Source: Ruminococcus sp. (GTDB lineage Bacteria > Bacillota > Clostridia > Oscillospirales > Ruminococcaceae). Taken from it: a stretch of 34,908 nt of DNA. A program made the translations under genes and the position numbers. The stretch lies in assembly GCA_024697545.1 (NCBI GenBank), contig JAILFN010000025.1, forward strand, positions 1 to 34,908, written 5' to 3'. Positions 22,722 to 30,759 of the stretch are shown in pieces. The notes under the pieces were generated by a model. It was not told the DNA's origin. It ran no database searches and saw only the letters and a list, made by a program, of their open reading frames with translations. Each line of letters begins with the position of its first letter. Positions within the stretch are counted from its first letter, which is position 1.

Positions 22722-24836
22722 TTATCCAAGCTCCTCGATGCAGAAGAGACGCGCCATATATGACTTTGAAAGCTTTACCGCAAGAGTTCCCGTTGAGGCG
22801 TTCCAGCGGAACTGCTCTTCGTTATAGTCGGGGTAGATGCAGCTGACCCGCGCCGCTTTGCCGCAGAGATGCTTTATCGGCAGCCGGGCGGTGTCCTCGG
22901 AGGACTCGCGCCGCCATACGGCGAGGTAGTTCTTTCTGCCGTTACGCAGACCGAGCGAGACCCAGCTGTCCGAAAAAGAGGACAGTCCCAAGCTCCAGAA
23001 CGGAACGGCTTCGCGTATATCCTGACGTATCGACTTGTAGACCTCGATGCCCTGCTTTACAAGCTCGCGGCTCTCGGGCTCGATGTTGGCGAGGTGTCCG
23101 CTCTGATGTATACGCAGCAGCATGGCGTTGACCATGTTGAAGACGACCTCCTCACGGTCACGCCCGCACATGGGGTAGCTCCAGACGGCAGCCTGCTCGG
23201 GAGTGAGTGCCAGCGGTGCGTTGGCGGCTATCGTGCAGTAGCGGCGGTAGTCGTCCTGATCGCTGGTGGACTGTATCGAATAGCGTGAAAGCATAGCGTA
23301 ATCAATACGCATACCGCCCGACGAGCAGTTTTCTATGATAAGATCGGGGTGGCGCTGCCATACTCCGTCAAGCCATTTGAGATAGGCGCGCTCGTGACCG
23401 AGAAGACCGTCGCCGAAGCTGTCCGCGTCATGCTCGGTGCCGAGCCCCGGCTCAATGTTGTAATCCATCTTGATATAGCCCACGCCGTATTCTTTTATAA
23501 GACGCTCTATCACCGAATCGGCGTACTCGCGAACCTCGGGATTGCGGAAGTCGAGCTGATACCTCGAACGGTCGTATACCCTCTTGCCGTGGCGGGTGAA
23601 GAACCAGTCGTCCGGCTTTTCCTTCGCAAGCGGACAGTTTATACCCATGACCTCGATCTCCAGCCAAACGCCGGGGATCATCTTTCTTGCGCGGATAAGA
23701 TCTGTGACCTCTTTCAGACCTCCGGGGAAGCGGCGCTCGCTCTCCCGCCACTCGCCGACCTCGTCCCACCACTGACCGTCCGCATACCAGCCCGCGTCTA
23801 TGCAGAAGTAATCGCAGCCTGTCTTTGAAGCGGCATCTATGAGGGGTATCTCCTTTTCCGTCGTTGGGTCGCCCCACAGGCAGTTCATATAGTCGTTGAA
23901 TATTACCGCCAGCACCTTGTTATCGCGGTTGCGGCGACGGATCACGCGGCGGTACCTCGTCATCTCGCCGACAGCTTCGTCAAAGCTCACGTCGGAAAAG
24001 CTCAGGGCGCAGGGCACCGAAACGAAAGTATCGTTAGGCGCAAGCTCCTTTGTCCAGTGTGATTCGATCTCGGAAGGACCAGAGAGCTGCAAGTAGAGAT
24101 GACCCTCGCGATCGGATATCTCCCAGTGCCACGAGCCGTTGTGTTCGATTTGCCAGAGCATATGCGTTCCTGTCTCGGTATTGCCGACATAGCCCATCGG
24201 CAGGTATTCCTTTGAAGACCAGTTGCCGACGTTGGTGCAGGCGAATACCTTTGAGGAATGCTGCCATTCGCTCGCCATCGCCTGCTCAAGACCCAGCTCG
24301 GGAAGAGTGTAGGTCTTCCACTGAAGCTCGCGGTACCATGAGTTGTGGCAGACACCGACACGGAGCTTTTTATCCTGCGGCAGAAGCCCCTCCTTTTCTA
24401 TGCCCGTCAGGCAGAAGGAAGAGAGGTATTCAAGCGTCTGAGTTTCGCTGCCGTTGTTGGTAACGACAGTCCAGCAGCGCACTGCCGATATGCCCTTGAA
24501 GAACTGAAAGTGCGATACCACTCTGACACCCGTTACCTCGTCCTTCTGGGCTACTTCTATCTTGCGTCCAAGCTGATTGCATACATCGGTGTATCCCGCA
24601 TATTTCAGAGTGCAGCCGGGTGCGGTTATTATGTACTTGTTGCCGTGGCGCTCAAAGGGACGGTCCAGCCCCGACATCTGCACCTCGACAAGATTGAAGC
24701 CGAAGGAGCCCGAGCGCTTGGATATGGTGCTTTCGTCAAAGGGCAGCGGCGAAAAATGCAGCAGACGGACGTTCTTTTCATCGTCTATCTCAATGACCAT
24801 GTTTATTCGGTTTTCGCTGATATCATATCTTCTCAT
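22722..24836 (-). CDS. GH36 alpha-galactosidase
   Basis: This 704-residue glycoside hydrolase family 36 enzyme removes alpha-1,6-linked galactose from raffinose-type sugars or galactomannan side chains. The N-terminal beta-sandwich (about 1-300) leads into a TIM barrel with CIDAGWYADGQWWDEVGEW, then VGYIKMDYN carrying the likely nucleophile Asp, and ENCSSGGMRIDYAMLSRYS...STSDQDD carrying the likely acid/base Asp. A C-terminal beta domain ends the chain. There is no signal peptide, so it is cytoplasmic and acts on imported oligosaccharides. Its ATG lies 5 bases after the coaBC stop and uses a GGAGG site inside coaBC, so the two are co-transcribed although unrelated. Confidence 0.93.
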   Translation of the reverse strand: MRRYDISENRINMVIEIDDEKNVRLLHFSPLPFDESTISKRSGSFGFNLVEVQMSGLDRPFERHGNKYIITAPGCTLKYAGYTDVCNQLGRKIEVAQKDEVTGVRVVSHFQFFKGISAVRCWTVVTNNGSETQTLEYLSSFCLTGIEKEGLLPQDKKLRVGVCHNSWYRELQWKTYTLPELGLEQAMASEWQHSSKVFACTNVGNWSSKEYLPMGYVGNTETGTHMLWQIEHNGSWHWEISDREGHLYLQLSGPSEIESHWTKELAPNDTFVSVPCALSFSDVSFDEAVGEMTRYRRVIRRRNRDNKVLAVIFNDYMNCLWGDPTTEKEIPLIDAASKTGCDYFCIDAGWYADGQWWDEVGEWRESERRFPGGLKEVTDLIRARKMIPGVWLEIEVMGINCPLAKEKPDDWFFTRHGKRVYDRSRYQLDFRNPEVREYADSVIERLIKEYGVGYIKMDYNIEPGLGTEHDADSFGDGLLGHERAYLKWLDGVWQRHPDLIIENCSSGGMRIDYAMLSRYSIQSTSDQDDYRRYCTIAANAPLALTPEQAAVWSYPMCGRDREEVVFNMVNAMLLRIHQSGHLANIEPESRELVKQGIEVYKSIRQDIREAVPFWSLGLSSFSDSWVSLGLRNGRKNYLAVWRRESSEDTARLPIKHLCGKAARVSCIYPDYNEEQFRWNASTGTLAVKLSKSYMARLFCIEELG

Positions 24837-24841
24837 ACGCT

Positions 24842-26044
24842 TCAGTCCTCCGCTTTTCTCATTTCCATGAGCCTGTCAAATATCCTGCCTGCCGTGTCAA
24901 GCTTTGTGAGCTTCGGCAGCTCCTCGCCGCCGTCGGCAGTTATCATCGTGACGACATTGGTGTCTGTTCCGAAGCCCGCTCCCTCTGTACGAAGCGAGTT
25001 GGCGCAGATCATATCACAATTTTTGCTGTACAGTTTTTTGGACGAGTTTTCGATCACGTTCTCGGTCTCCATCGAAAATCCGCAGAGCAGCTGACCTGCG
25101 GGCTTGTTCTCGCCGAGCGTCTTCAGTATATCGCGGGTGCGGGTCAGCGGTATCGACATATCCCCGTCGGATTTCTTTATCTTGTTATCCGCCACCTGCG
25201 CGGGGGTGTAATCTGCGACCGCCGCCGCCTTGACGATGATATCCTGCTGCGGCGCAGCCTTTGTCACCGCTTCAAACATATCGGCAGCGCTCGATACCCT
25301 AACGACATTGACGAAAGGCGGCATCGGCTCGGTGCATCCTGCCGCCACGAGCGTTACCTCCGCGCCGCGCATCGAGGCTTCCTTTGCAAGTGCTATGCCC
25401 ATCTTTCCCGTCGAATGGTTGGTGATAAACCTCACGGGGTCGATGGCTTCCTGCGTAGCGCCCGCAGTGACAAGCACTTTCAGCCCCGCCATATCATGCG
25501 GACGCGCTGCCTCGTGAAGTATGCACTCGATAAGATAGGAAACATCGGGCAGCTTGCCGTCGCCGATATCTCGGTTTGCGAGCATTCCCTTTACCGGTTC
25601 GATAATGCCGTATCCGAAGCGTCTGAGCTTTGCTATGTTATCCTGAACTATCGGGTCGTGCAGCATATTATGATTCATGGCGGGAGCCACAAGGCGGGTG
25701 CAGGGGCACGCCATTACGGTAGTGGTCAGCATATCATCGGCGATACCGTTCGCAAGCTTTCCTATAACATTCGCACTCGCGGGCGCTACCATCACAATAT
25801 CCGCAGCCTTTGCCAGCGCAACGTGTTCAACGCTGTACTGAAAATTGCGGTCGAAGGTGTCGATAAGGCACCTGTGCTGAGTGAGCGTCTCAAAGGTTAT
25901 GGGGTTTATGAACTGAGTTGCGTTCTCGGTCATCAGCACCTGTACATCTGCGTGAAGCTTTGTCAGCTCACGCGCACAGTCAGCCATTTTATAAGCCGCG
26001 ATGCTGCCCGTTATACCCAAAACTATCGTCTTTCCTGTAAGCAT
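24842..26044 (-). CDS. coaBC: Phosphopantothenoylcysteine decarboxylase/synthetase CoaBC
   Basis: This 400-residue two-domain enzyme makes 4'-phosphopantetheine for coenzyme A. CoaC (about 1-185) is the flavin decarboxylase, with VLGITGSIAAYKMADCAREL, a VMVAPASANVIGKLANGIADDMLTT segment and the catalytic APAMNHNML. CoaB (about 190-400) ligates cysteine with CTP, with VLVTAGATQEAIDPVRFITNHSTGKMG and DMICANSL. The ATG at 26044 follows GGGAGG by 9 bases, and MLTGKTIVLG is a typical start; a longer frame from 26071 is less likely. The promoter at 26081-26109 drives it and the GH36 gene. Confidence 0.95.
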   Translation of the reverse strand: MLTGKTIVLGITGSIAAYKMADCARELTKLHADVQVLMTENATQFINPITFETLTQHRCLIDTFDRNFQYSVEHVALAKAADIVMVAPASANVIGKLANGIADDMLTTTVMACPCTRLVAPAMNHNMLHDPIVQDNIAKLRRFGYGIIEPVKGMLANRDIGDGKLPDVSYLIECILHEAARPHDMAGLKVLVTAGATQEAIDPVRFITNHSTGKMGIALAKEASMRGAEVTLVAAGCTEPMPPFVNVVRVSSAADMFEAVTKAAPQQDIIVKAAAVADYTPAQVADNKIKKSDGDMSIPLTRTRDILKTLGENKPAGQLLCGFSMETENVIENSSKKLYSKNCDMICANSLRTEGAGFGTDTNVVTMITADGGEELPKLTKLDTAGRIFDRLMEMRKAED

Positions 26045-26080
26045 ATCATGCTGCCTCCCTTGGCGTATCATTACATATTA

Positions 26081-26109
26081 ATAATAGCACAAACAGGATA
26101 AAAAGTCAA
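26081..26109 (-). promoter_or_regulatory. Promoter of the coaBC-GH36 unit
   Basis: On the minus strand TTGACT (26104-26109), a 17-base spacer and TATTAT (26081-26086). Transcription would start near 26074, about 30 bases before the chosen coaBC ATG, which supports that start. Confidence 0.75.
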
Positions 26110-26145
26110 TCTGTCGTGCAGGACTTCGGATACTTTTTCATTATG

Positions 26146-26193
26146 AAAAAAAGAAAAGCAAACAGCGGCGATCCGCTTTCGGAACGCCGCCGT
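26146..26193 (-). terminator. Terminator after hsp20
   Basis: Read leftward, GGCGGCG pairs with CGCCGCT (26164-26170 with 26185-26191, with a 14-base loop), then a TTTGCTTTTCTTTTTTTC tract follows. It separates hsp20 from coaBC. Confidence 0.75.
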
Positions 26194-26206
26194 GTGCAAG
26201 GGTCAT

Positions 26207-26242
26207 TATAGTAAACGTCAAAACACTTTGCCGTTTACTATA
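26207..26242 (-). other. Perfect 11-bp inverted repeat just after hsp20
   Basis: TATAGTAAACG (26207-26217) is perfectly repeated inverted at 26232-26242, with a 14-base loop, 5 bases after the hsp20 stop. It lacks a U-tract, so it may act with the following terminator or stabilise the mRNA end. Confidence 0.55.
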
Positions 26243-26247
26243 TTTGT

Positions 26248-26724
26248 TCAGCCTTTTATCTCAAGTCTTCTTGCCTTTGGTGTTTCAGGCTGCTTTTTAG
26301 GGAGGGTAACATACAAAATTCCGTTCTTATATTCCGCGCCTATGCCTTCGATGTCAATGCCGTCAAGGGAAAAGCTGCGCTTATATGAGCCGTAGCTCCT
26401 CTCGCGGCGGATATATGTCGGACGCGGCTTGGCATCTGCATTCTCTGCCTGAGCGCCATCGGCATTTTCCTCGCCCTGCGAGGTCTCTTCGGTGTGTTCG
26501 GCGGTAAGGGTAAGGGTATCGCCCTCGATGTCCAGCTTCAAGTCTTCCTTGTTGAACCCGGGCAGCTCTGCTTCAAGCGTGAAGCTGTCGCCGTCATCGC
26601 GGATATCAGTCTTGAAGCTGCCGAATGCGGCAGGTACTCTGCTTCCGAGCAAGCTGTTCTCAAGATCGTGGAATGCATCAAAAAGGTCCATGCTTCTTCT
26701 TTCAAATGGTGTAAGTGTATACAT
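26248..26724 (-). CDS. hsp20: Small heat-shock protein, Hsp20 family
   Basis: This 158-residue holdase chaperone binds unfolding proteins in an ATP-independent way. The N-terminus (1-35) is short, with FDAFHDLENSLLG. The alpha-crystallin domain (about 36-150) begins FKTDIRDDGDSFTLEAELPGF (the I/V-E-A-E-L-P-G-F hallmark) and ends with a GILYVTLPK strand. A Glu/Ala-rich insert (about 80-100, SQGEENADGAQAENADAK) is longer than in many relatives. The C-terminal RLEIKG replaces the more usual I-x-I patch with L-E-I. AAGGAG lies upstream of the ATG. Tandem CIRCE operators upstream show control by HrcA. Confidence 0.92.
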   Translation of the reverse strand: MYTLTPFERRSMDLFDAFHDLENSLLGSRVPAAFGSFKTDIRDDGDSFTLEAELPGFNKEDLKLDIEGDTLTLTAEHTEETSQGEENADGAQAENADAKPRPTYIRRERSYGSYKRSFSLDGIDIEGIGAEYKNGILYVTLPKKQPETPKARRLEIKG

Positions 26725-26740
26725 AACTCATCTCTCCTTT

Positions 26741-26780
26741 TTCTTTTCCATGGTATGTGGTTCTTTTCCATAGTATGCGG
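26741..26780. repeat. Tandem 20-base repeat in the hsp20 leader
   Basis: Two directly adjacent 20-base copies (26741-26760 and 26761-26780) differ at two positions. They lie in the 5' leader just before the hsp20 ribosome site. Each copy contains ATGGAAAAGAA on the minus strand, giving out-of-frame ATGs upstream of the gene. A thermosensor or ribosome standby role is possible but not shown. Confidence 0.7.
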
Positions 26781-26896
26781 CTTTATTCGTTAAAGTATTC
26801 ACTTTCCATCGGACTCATCCCTTTCTTTGTCTGTATCTATATCATAGACCCGTTTTATGATGATTTTATGATAAGATGGTGACAGCAAGTTAAAAT

Positions 26897-26923
26897 TTAG
26901 CACTCTCTTGGGTAGAGTGCTAA
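26897..26923. promoter_or_regulatory. CIRCE operator (HrcA site)
   Basis: TTAGCACTC, 9 bases, then GAGTGCTAA: a perfect match to the CIRCE element bound by the repressor HrcA. It lies upstream of hsp20, about 170 bases before its start. I could not identify the exact hsp20 promoter between the CIRCE and the gene. Confidence 0.95.
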
Positions 26924-26946
26924 CACTCGTCGTAACAGAGTGCTAA
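26920..26946. promoter_or_regulatory. Second, degenerate CIRCE overlapping the first
   Basis: CTAACACTC, exactly 9 bases, then GAGTGCTAA forms a second element with a perfect right half and a left half with two mismatches. It shares four bases (CTAA) with the first element, giving a tandem array of half-sites. Confidence 0.7.
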
Positions 26947-26956
26947 ACCAAGCCAT

Positions 26957-26988
26957 AAGAAAAGCCCCCGTGCTGAAACACGAGGGCT
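26957..26988 (-). terminator. Terminator after the dockerin enzyme gene
   Basis: On the minus strand GCCCTCGTG pairs with CACGGGGGC (26979-26987 with 26964-26972, one mismatch), followed by TTTTCTTA. It ends the gene whose stop is at 26995 and insulates it from the CIRCE region. Confidence 0.8.
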
Positions 26989-26994
26989 GTGATA

Positions 26995-28572
26995 TCAGAG
27001 CTTCTTTATCTTGCCCGAGACATACTGCATTATACGGAGGGAATCCTTTACATCTACCGTTCCGTCGCCCGTTACATCGGCACGCTTTTTCTGCGCCGAG
27101 CTGAGCTTTTGCTTTCCCGAGGTATAGTTCATCACCATCAGCGAGTCCTTGACGTCTATCTTGCCGTCGCCGTTGACATCTCCCTTTTTCAGCGAACTGC
27201 TGCCGCCCTTGCGGTTTATGTGCAGCGTATAGCTCCTTACGACACCGCTCGAAGCCTTGACCTTTACAACAAAGGTGTTGTCGCCGTACTCAAGCGTTTT
27301 CTTTCCCGCGCCGCTGACGGAAGCCGCCGAGCTGTAAGGTATGCACTTGAAGGTAACATAGCTGACCCCGCTGTCCACCGTAAAGCTGTACTCCTGCGTA
27401 TAGCGGTAGAAGTTCGCAAGCAGATCGACACCGTCAGAAGTTATGGCATCGAAGCGGGTGAGCAGGTTGTTGTTGTCGCCCGTGCTGGAAGGCTTGGTGC
27501 AGGCTGATGCGGGCATATTGCTGTAAACGGGTATCTTGAACTCTATCGCGGAGGACAGCACCTCGGAGGTGTAGGCGTTCTTCATCTCAACAGCCTCATT
27601 CGCCTGACCGAAAACGCAGGTCATATACTGATGGTAGTAAAGACCGTTGCCGCCGTCTACGACATCGAACTTCTGAAGATAGAGGGTGTCCTGCTGTCTG
27701 TTGATATACCCGCTGCCGAGGTAGATAGCGCCGCCGATTATCGACTTATGCTGATTCGTCCAGGGAAGCAGATACGTCGGGTCGTAGGTCGAGGCAAACT
27801 TGCAAGCCATCTCGCCTGCCGTCATGGTGGAGGTATAGTAGGCATTGATATCGAAGAAATTAAAATAGCCCTCATACCCCGGGACTGTGCCCAGCGACTG
27901 CGGAGCGCCGTTTACCCCCTGCTCGTAGCGGCAGCGTGAAGCTAAGTGGTAGGGCGATACCCCGGACCTCTTTGCGGCATCCATAAAGGTCTGCGCGTAA
28001 TTATATGTAACGCCTGTGTCGGGTGCGGTAAAGTCACCGCTCATGAAAGTACCCTTGAGGATAGCCTTGACACCGCTTTTGTTGTGTACGCTTTTGTTAT
28101 ATGACTGATTCTCGAACATGAATATGTAGTCGTCATTTATAAAGTTGCGGGGGTCGAGATAGTAAGCGATTATACCCTCGGAAGCGGCGACCCATGTGCC
28201 GTCAAGACCGTACCATGTACCGCTCGGGGCATCGAATGCGCCCTTTTCGCAGCTCTTCCATGAGTCGGGAGCACCGTCATGCACAAGGTTCCTGCCGACA
28301 ACGCATTCCTCGGCAAGAACGGTGTTCCAGTCAAGACCCGTTTTCTGTGCGGTGAATACCCACTTCGGGTGCTTCGAGTGCATCGTGCGGAGATATGGCT
28401 TGTAGCTTTCGGGAAAGCCCTGCGATCTCATATGATCCTCAAACGCGGTGTCGGAAACGGTCAGCGGATCAAGCTGCACCTGTTCCGCAGCAGCAGGGAT
28501 ATTGCTGCCCGCTGTGCCGAGCATGACAATGGACATGAACGTTACCGCCGCGCGTCTGAAAAACCCTTTCAT
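26995..28572 (-). CDS. Secreted glucosaminidase-type protein with C-terminal dockerin
   Basis: This 525-residue protein begins with a signal peptide (1-29, MKGFFRRAAVTFMSIVMLG onward, cut near AAAEQ). A glucosaminidase-like domain (GH73/LytD type) spans about 60-370, with HLASRCRYEQGVNG holding the likely catalytic Glu, GYEGYFNFFDI and a YLQKFDVVDGG stretch. A cadherin-like beta-sandwich (about 390-455) follows. The end (about 463-525) is a type I dockerin with two calcium-binding repeats, DVNGDGKIDVKDSLMVMNY and DVTGDGTVDVKDSLRIMQY. It should cut peptidoglycan while docked on a cohesin. The start at 28572 follows AGGAGA; the longer frame from 28674 starts in the -35 box of the promoter and is rejected. 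Confidence 0.85.
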   Translation of the reverse strand: MKGFFRRAAVTFMSIVMLGTAGSNIPAAAEQVQLDPLTVSDTAFEDHMRSQGFPESYKPYLRTMHSKHPKWVFTAQKTGLDWNTVLAEECVVGRNLVHDGAPDSWKSCEKGAFDAPSGTWYGLDGTWVAASEGIIAYYLDPRNFINDDYIFMFENQSYNKSVHNKSGVKAILKGTFMSGDFTAPDTGVTYNYAQTFMDAAKRSGVSPYHLASRCRYEQGVNGAPQSLGTVPGYEGYFNFFDINAYYTSTMTAGEMACKFASTYDPTYLLPWTNQHKSIIGGAIYLGSGYINRQQDTLYLQKFDVVDGGNGLYYHQYMTCVFGQANEAVEMKNAYTSEVLSSAIEFKIPVYSNMPASACTKPSSTGDNNNLLTRFDAITSDGVDLLANFYRYTQEYSFTVDSGVSYVTFKCIPYSSAASVSGAGKKTLEYGDNTFVVKVKASSGVVRSYTLHINRKGGSSSLKKGDVNGDGKIDVKDSLMVMNYTSGKQKLSSAQKKRADVTGDGTVDVKDSLRIMQYVSGKIKKL

Positions 28573-28644
28573 CTTTATCCATCTCCTAACAAGATCAGTT
28601 CCCGCAAAAGGACAGCGTCCGCCTTTTTGCCAAAGTTCGATATT

Positions 28645-28674
28645 ATTATACAACGCAGAAACCGCGTTTGTCAA
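28645..28674 (-). promoter_or_regulatory. Promoter of the dockerin enzyme gene
   Basis: On the minus strand TTGACA (28669-28674), an 18-base spacer and TATAAT (28645-28650). The long gap 28573-29042 holds this promoter, a rightward one at 28854-28882, and no gene I can support. Confidence 0.8.
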
Positions 28675-28853
28675 CCCTGATTTTGTTCACATAAATTTTA
28701 CATTCGACGAAAACGCGGGGTGTGTGAATTGATTACATTTCGGTAACATTTTATCTTGTGCAGCTGTGTGCCTTTCTCCACCATATCTGCTCCAAATATG
28801 TCATCATGGCAAAATCACTAAATTTTCCCTTGAAAATTCTACGGTCATTCGTA

Positions 28854-28882
28854 TTGACGAAAAGTGTTTTTAGTGTTATAAT
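28854..28882 (+). promoter_or_regulatory. Promoter of the cohesin-like wall protein gene
   Basis: TTGACG (28854-28859), 17 bases, TATAAT (28877-28882). The leader to the gene at 29043 is about 150 bases, without a recognised riboswitch. Confidence 0.8.
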
Positions 28883-29042
28883 CCTGATACCGAATGTAAT
28901 AATTGCGTAACCTTCTGCGGACAGCCGTGCTGCTCACAGACAAACAGATAATATGAACAGAACGTAAACGCCGCAGTGCGCTATGCCTTCGGACTTGTGT
29001 AATATATAAATTTGAACCGATCTTGAAAACGGGGGATGCTTT

Positions 29043-30659
29043 ATGAACAGACGTTTCCACAAGCGCGCTATCACAGCCGCTGCTGCTGTGATGACGCTGA
29101 CGACCGTCGTCACATCGGTCGATGCGGCGGGCAAGAACAACATTACCATCGAAGCGGACAGAGCCTCCGTTTCGGCTGGCGAGAGTTTCGGTCTGCTCGT
29201 GGGTCTGGATACCGATAACGTCGGCGTTTCGGGCTTCACCATAGATCTCCACTACGACAGCGACGCGGTATCCCTCAACATACCCGACGAATCGGAGTAC
29301 GCCCCCGACAGCAAATTCGCGCTTGTGACCAATTTTGAGTACGCGGACGGTATCGTGCGTATCGTCGGTGCGAATATGACAGGCAGCAACGTCAAGGGTC
29401 AGACCGTCATCGCAGACCTCGGCTTTACCGTAAAGGACGGCTATGACGGCGACATCGGCTTCTGGACTCAGGTCCAGGATCTCGTTTATACCGACGGCGA
29501 TGAGTTTGTAAACGCCGAGTTCACGGCTTACGGCGAGTATGACCGTTACACCGTAAAGAACGATACGCCTGTCGTCACGGCAGCTCCCGAGACAGAGCCT
29601 ATCGTGACAAAGCCCGAAACGCAGCCCGAGACGGAAACGGAAACGGTATCCTCAGAGACCGAGACCGAGCCGCAGCTCCCCGAGACATTTATCCCGCCCG
29701 AGACTGTCCTGATCCCCGAGACCACCCTTCCCGAGACCGAACCCGAGACAGAAACAGAACCCGCGTCAGAGCTCCCAGAAGAGTCTCTTCCCGATGAGGA
29801 CGGAGAAACGGATACTCAGCCCGAGGAAGAAGAACCGCAGAGCGGCGATGTTCTCTTCGAGCACAGGCAGGGCAGCGAGGATTTTGTCGGCGAGACCGAT
29901 CTGCAATATATCTTCGACCCGAGCGTTTACACCGATGCCGAGGGGACGGTCGATATCTCCGTGACCGTTGAATCTGACGGCACCGCAAGCGGCGGCATAG
30001 GTATGCAGACCGATGACGGCTGGAAGATATATTCCGCGAACGCGGACGGCAGCGGCGAAACTGTATGGTCCGCCGAGGACGTCGATCTCTCTGAGGTGAG
30101 CGGCTCTATCGCCGTGCAGCTTTACTACCTCGAACATGATTCGGATTTTAAGATAACGAGCATAAGCATAACCTCTGACGGCGCGGAAACTCCCGCTCCC
30201 GAGGAGACCCCTGCCGATGACGGCGAGCAGGCAGACGACGGCAGCGAGATCCCCCTGCCCGCAGTCCCCGAGCCTGCCGAAGTTCCCGACGATGACGAGC
30301 AGGTGACGTCAGCTCCCGATGCCGTTCCCGAAACGGAGACCGAAAGCGAGACCATCGCCACAGATGAGACGGAACTCCCCGAGACCGATGCACCCGCCGC
30401 AGAGCCCGCGATCACAGAAGCTCCCCGTCAGGAAGCTCCCGAGACCGACACCACTACCACCACGACATCCGCACCCGTAGCTTCGCCCTCGGGCAGCTCA
30501 ACTTCGGCAGTTTCGGCGGCTTCGACCCCGGTCAGGGACGGCAATCCTCAGACAGGCAGCAAAGTGCTCGGCAGGCACGCGCTCCCCTTCGGGATAATAG
30601 CGCTCTGCCTCGGACAGATAGCCTACTCCACCTTCCGCCTGACAAGAAAGGAAAACTGA
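29043..30659 (+). CDS. Cohesin-like cell-wall protein with NPQTG sorting signal
   Basis: This 538-residue surface protein has a signal peptide (1-29, ending SVDAA), a cohesin-like beta-sandwich (about 33-165, ITIEADRASVSAGESFGLLVGL and VSGFTIDLHYDSDAV), a Pro/Glu/Thr linker (about 166-265), a second beta-sandwich of carbohydrate-binding-module look (about 268-380), another PET linker (about 381-495), and the sortase signal NPQTG (501-505), a hydrophobic helix and a short basic tail (RLTRKEN). Sortase would cut in the NPQTG and link it to the wall. One cohesin suggests an anchoring scaffoldin that holds one dockerin partner. GGGGG precedes the ATG. NPQTG is not the usual LPxTG, so it points to a matching sortase. 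Confidence 0.82.
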   Translation: MNRRFHKRAITAAAAVMTLTTVVTSVDAAGKNNITIEADRASVSAGESFGLLVGLDTDNVGVSGFTIDLHYDSDAVSLNIPDESEYAPDSKFALVTNFEYADGIVRIVGANMTGSNVKGQTVIADLGFTVKDGYDGDIGFWTQVQDLVYTDGDEFVNAEFTAYGEYDRYTVKNDTPVVTAAPETEPIVTKPETQPETETETVSSETETEPQLPETFIPPETVLIPETTLPETEPETETEPASELPEESLPDEDGETDTQPEEEEPQSGDVLFEHRQGSEDFVGETDLQYIFDPSVYTDAEGTVDISVTVESDGTASGGIGMQTDDGWKIYSANADGSGETVWSAEDVDLSEVSGSIAVQLYYLEHDSDFKITSISITSDGAETPAPEETPADDGEQADDGSEIPLPAVPEPAEVPDDDEQVTSAPDAVPETETESETIATDETELPETDAPAAEPAITEAPRQEAPETDTTTTTTSAPVASPSGSSTSAVSAASTPVRDGNPQTGSKVLGRHALPFGIIALCLGQIAYSTFRLTRKEN

Positions 30660-30726
30660 CAATACAAATACTTCCGAAGCGTGTTCTGCGCTTTCGGTAA
30701 TTACTCATAAAAACCTCTGAAAGCAG

Positions 30727-30755
30727 AAAAGCGACCTTCAACGGGTCGCTTTTTT
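30727..30755. terminator. Terminator shared by the wall-protein gene and metA
   Basis: AAAAGCGACC pairs with GGGTCGCTTTT, followed by a T-run on the plus strand and an A/T-rich stretch on the other side. The leftward gene metA stops at 30760, so it probably stops both. Confidence 0.85.
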
Positions 30756-30759
30756 GTGG

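Noticed and set aside
24345-25094. Plus-strand 249-aa ORF over GH36 and coaBC
   Set aside because: It crosses two well-supported genes on the other strand and matches no known protein pattern.
29689-30415. Several minus-strand ORFs opposite the wall-protein gene
   Set aside because: They mirror the PET-rich linker codons, lack ribosome sites and encode Ser/Arg-rich nonsense.
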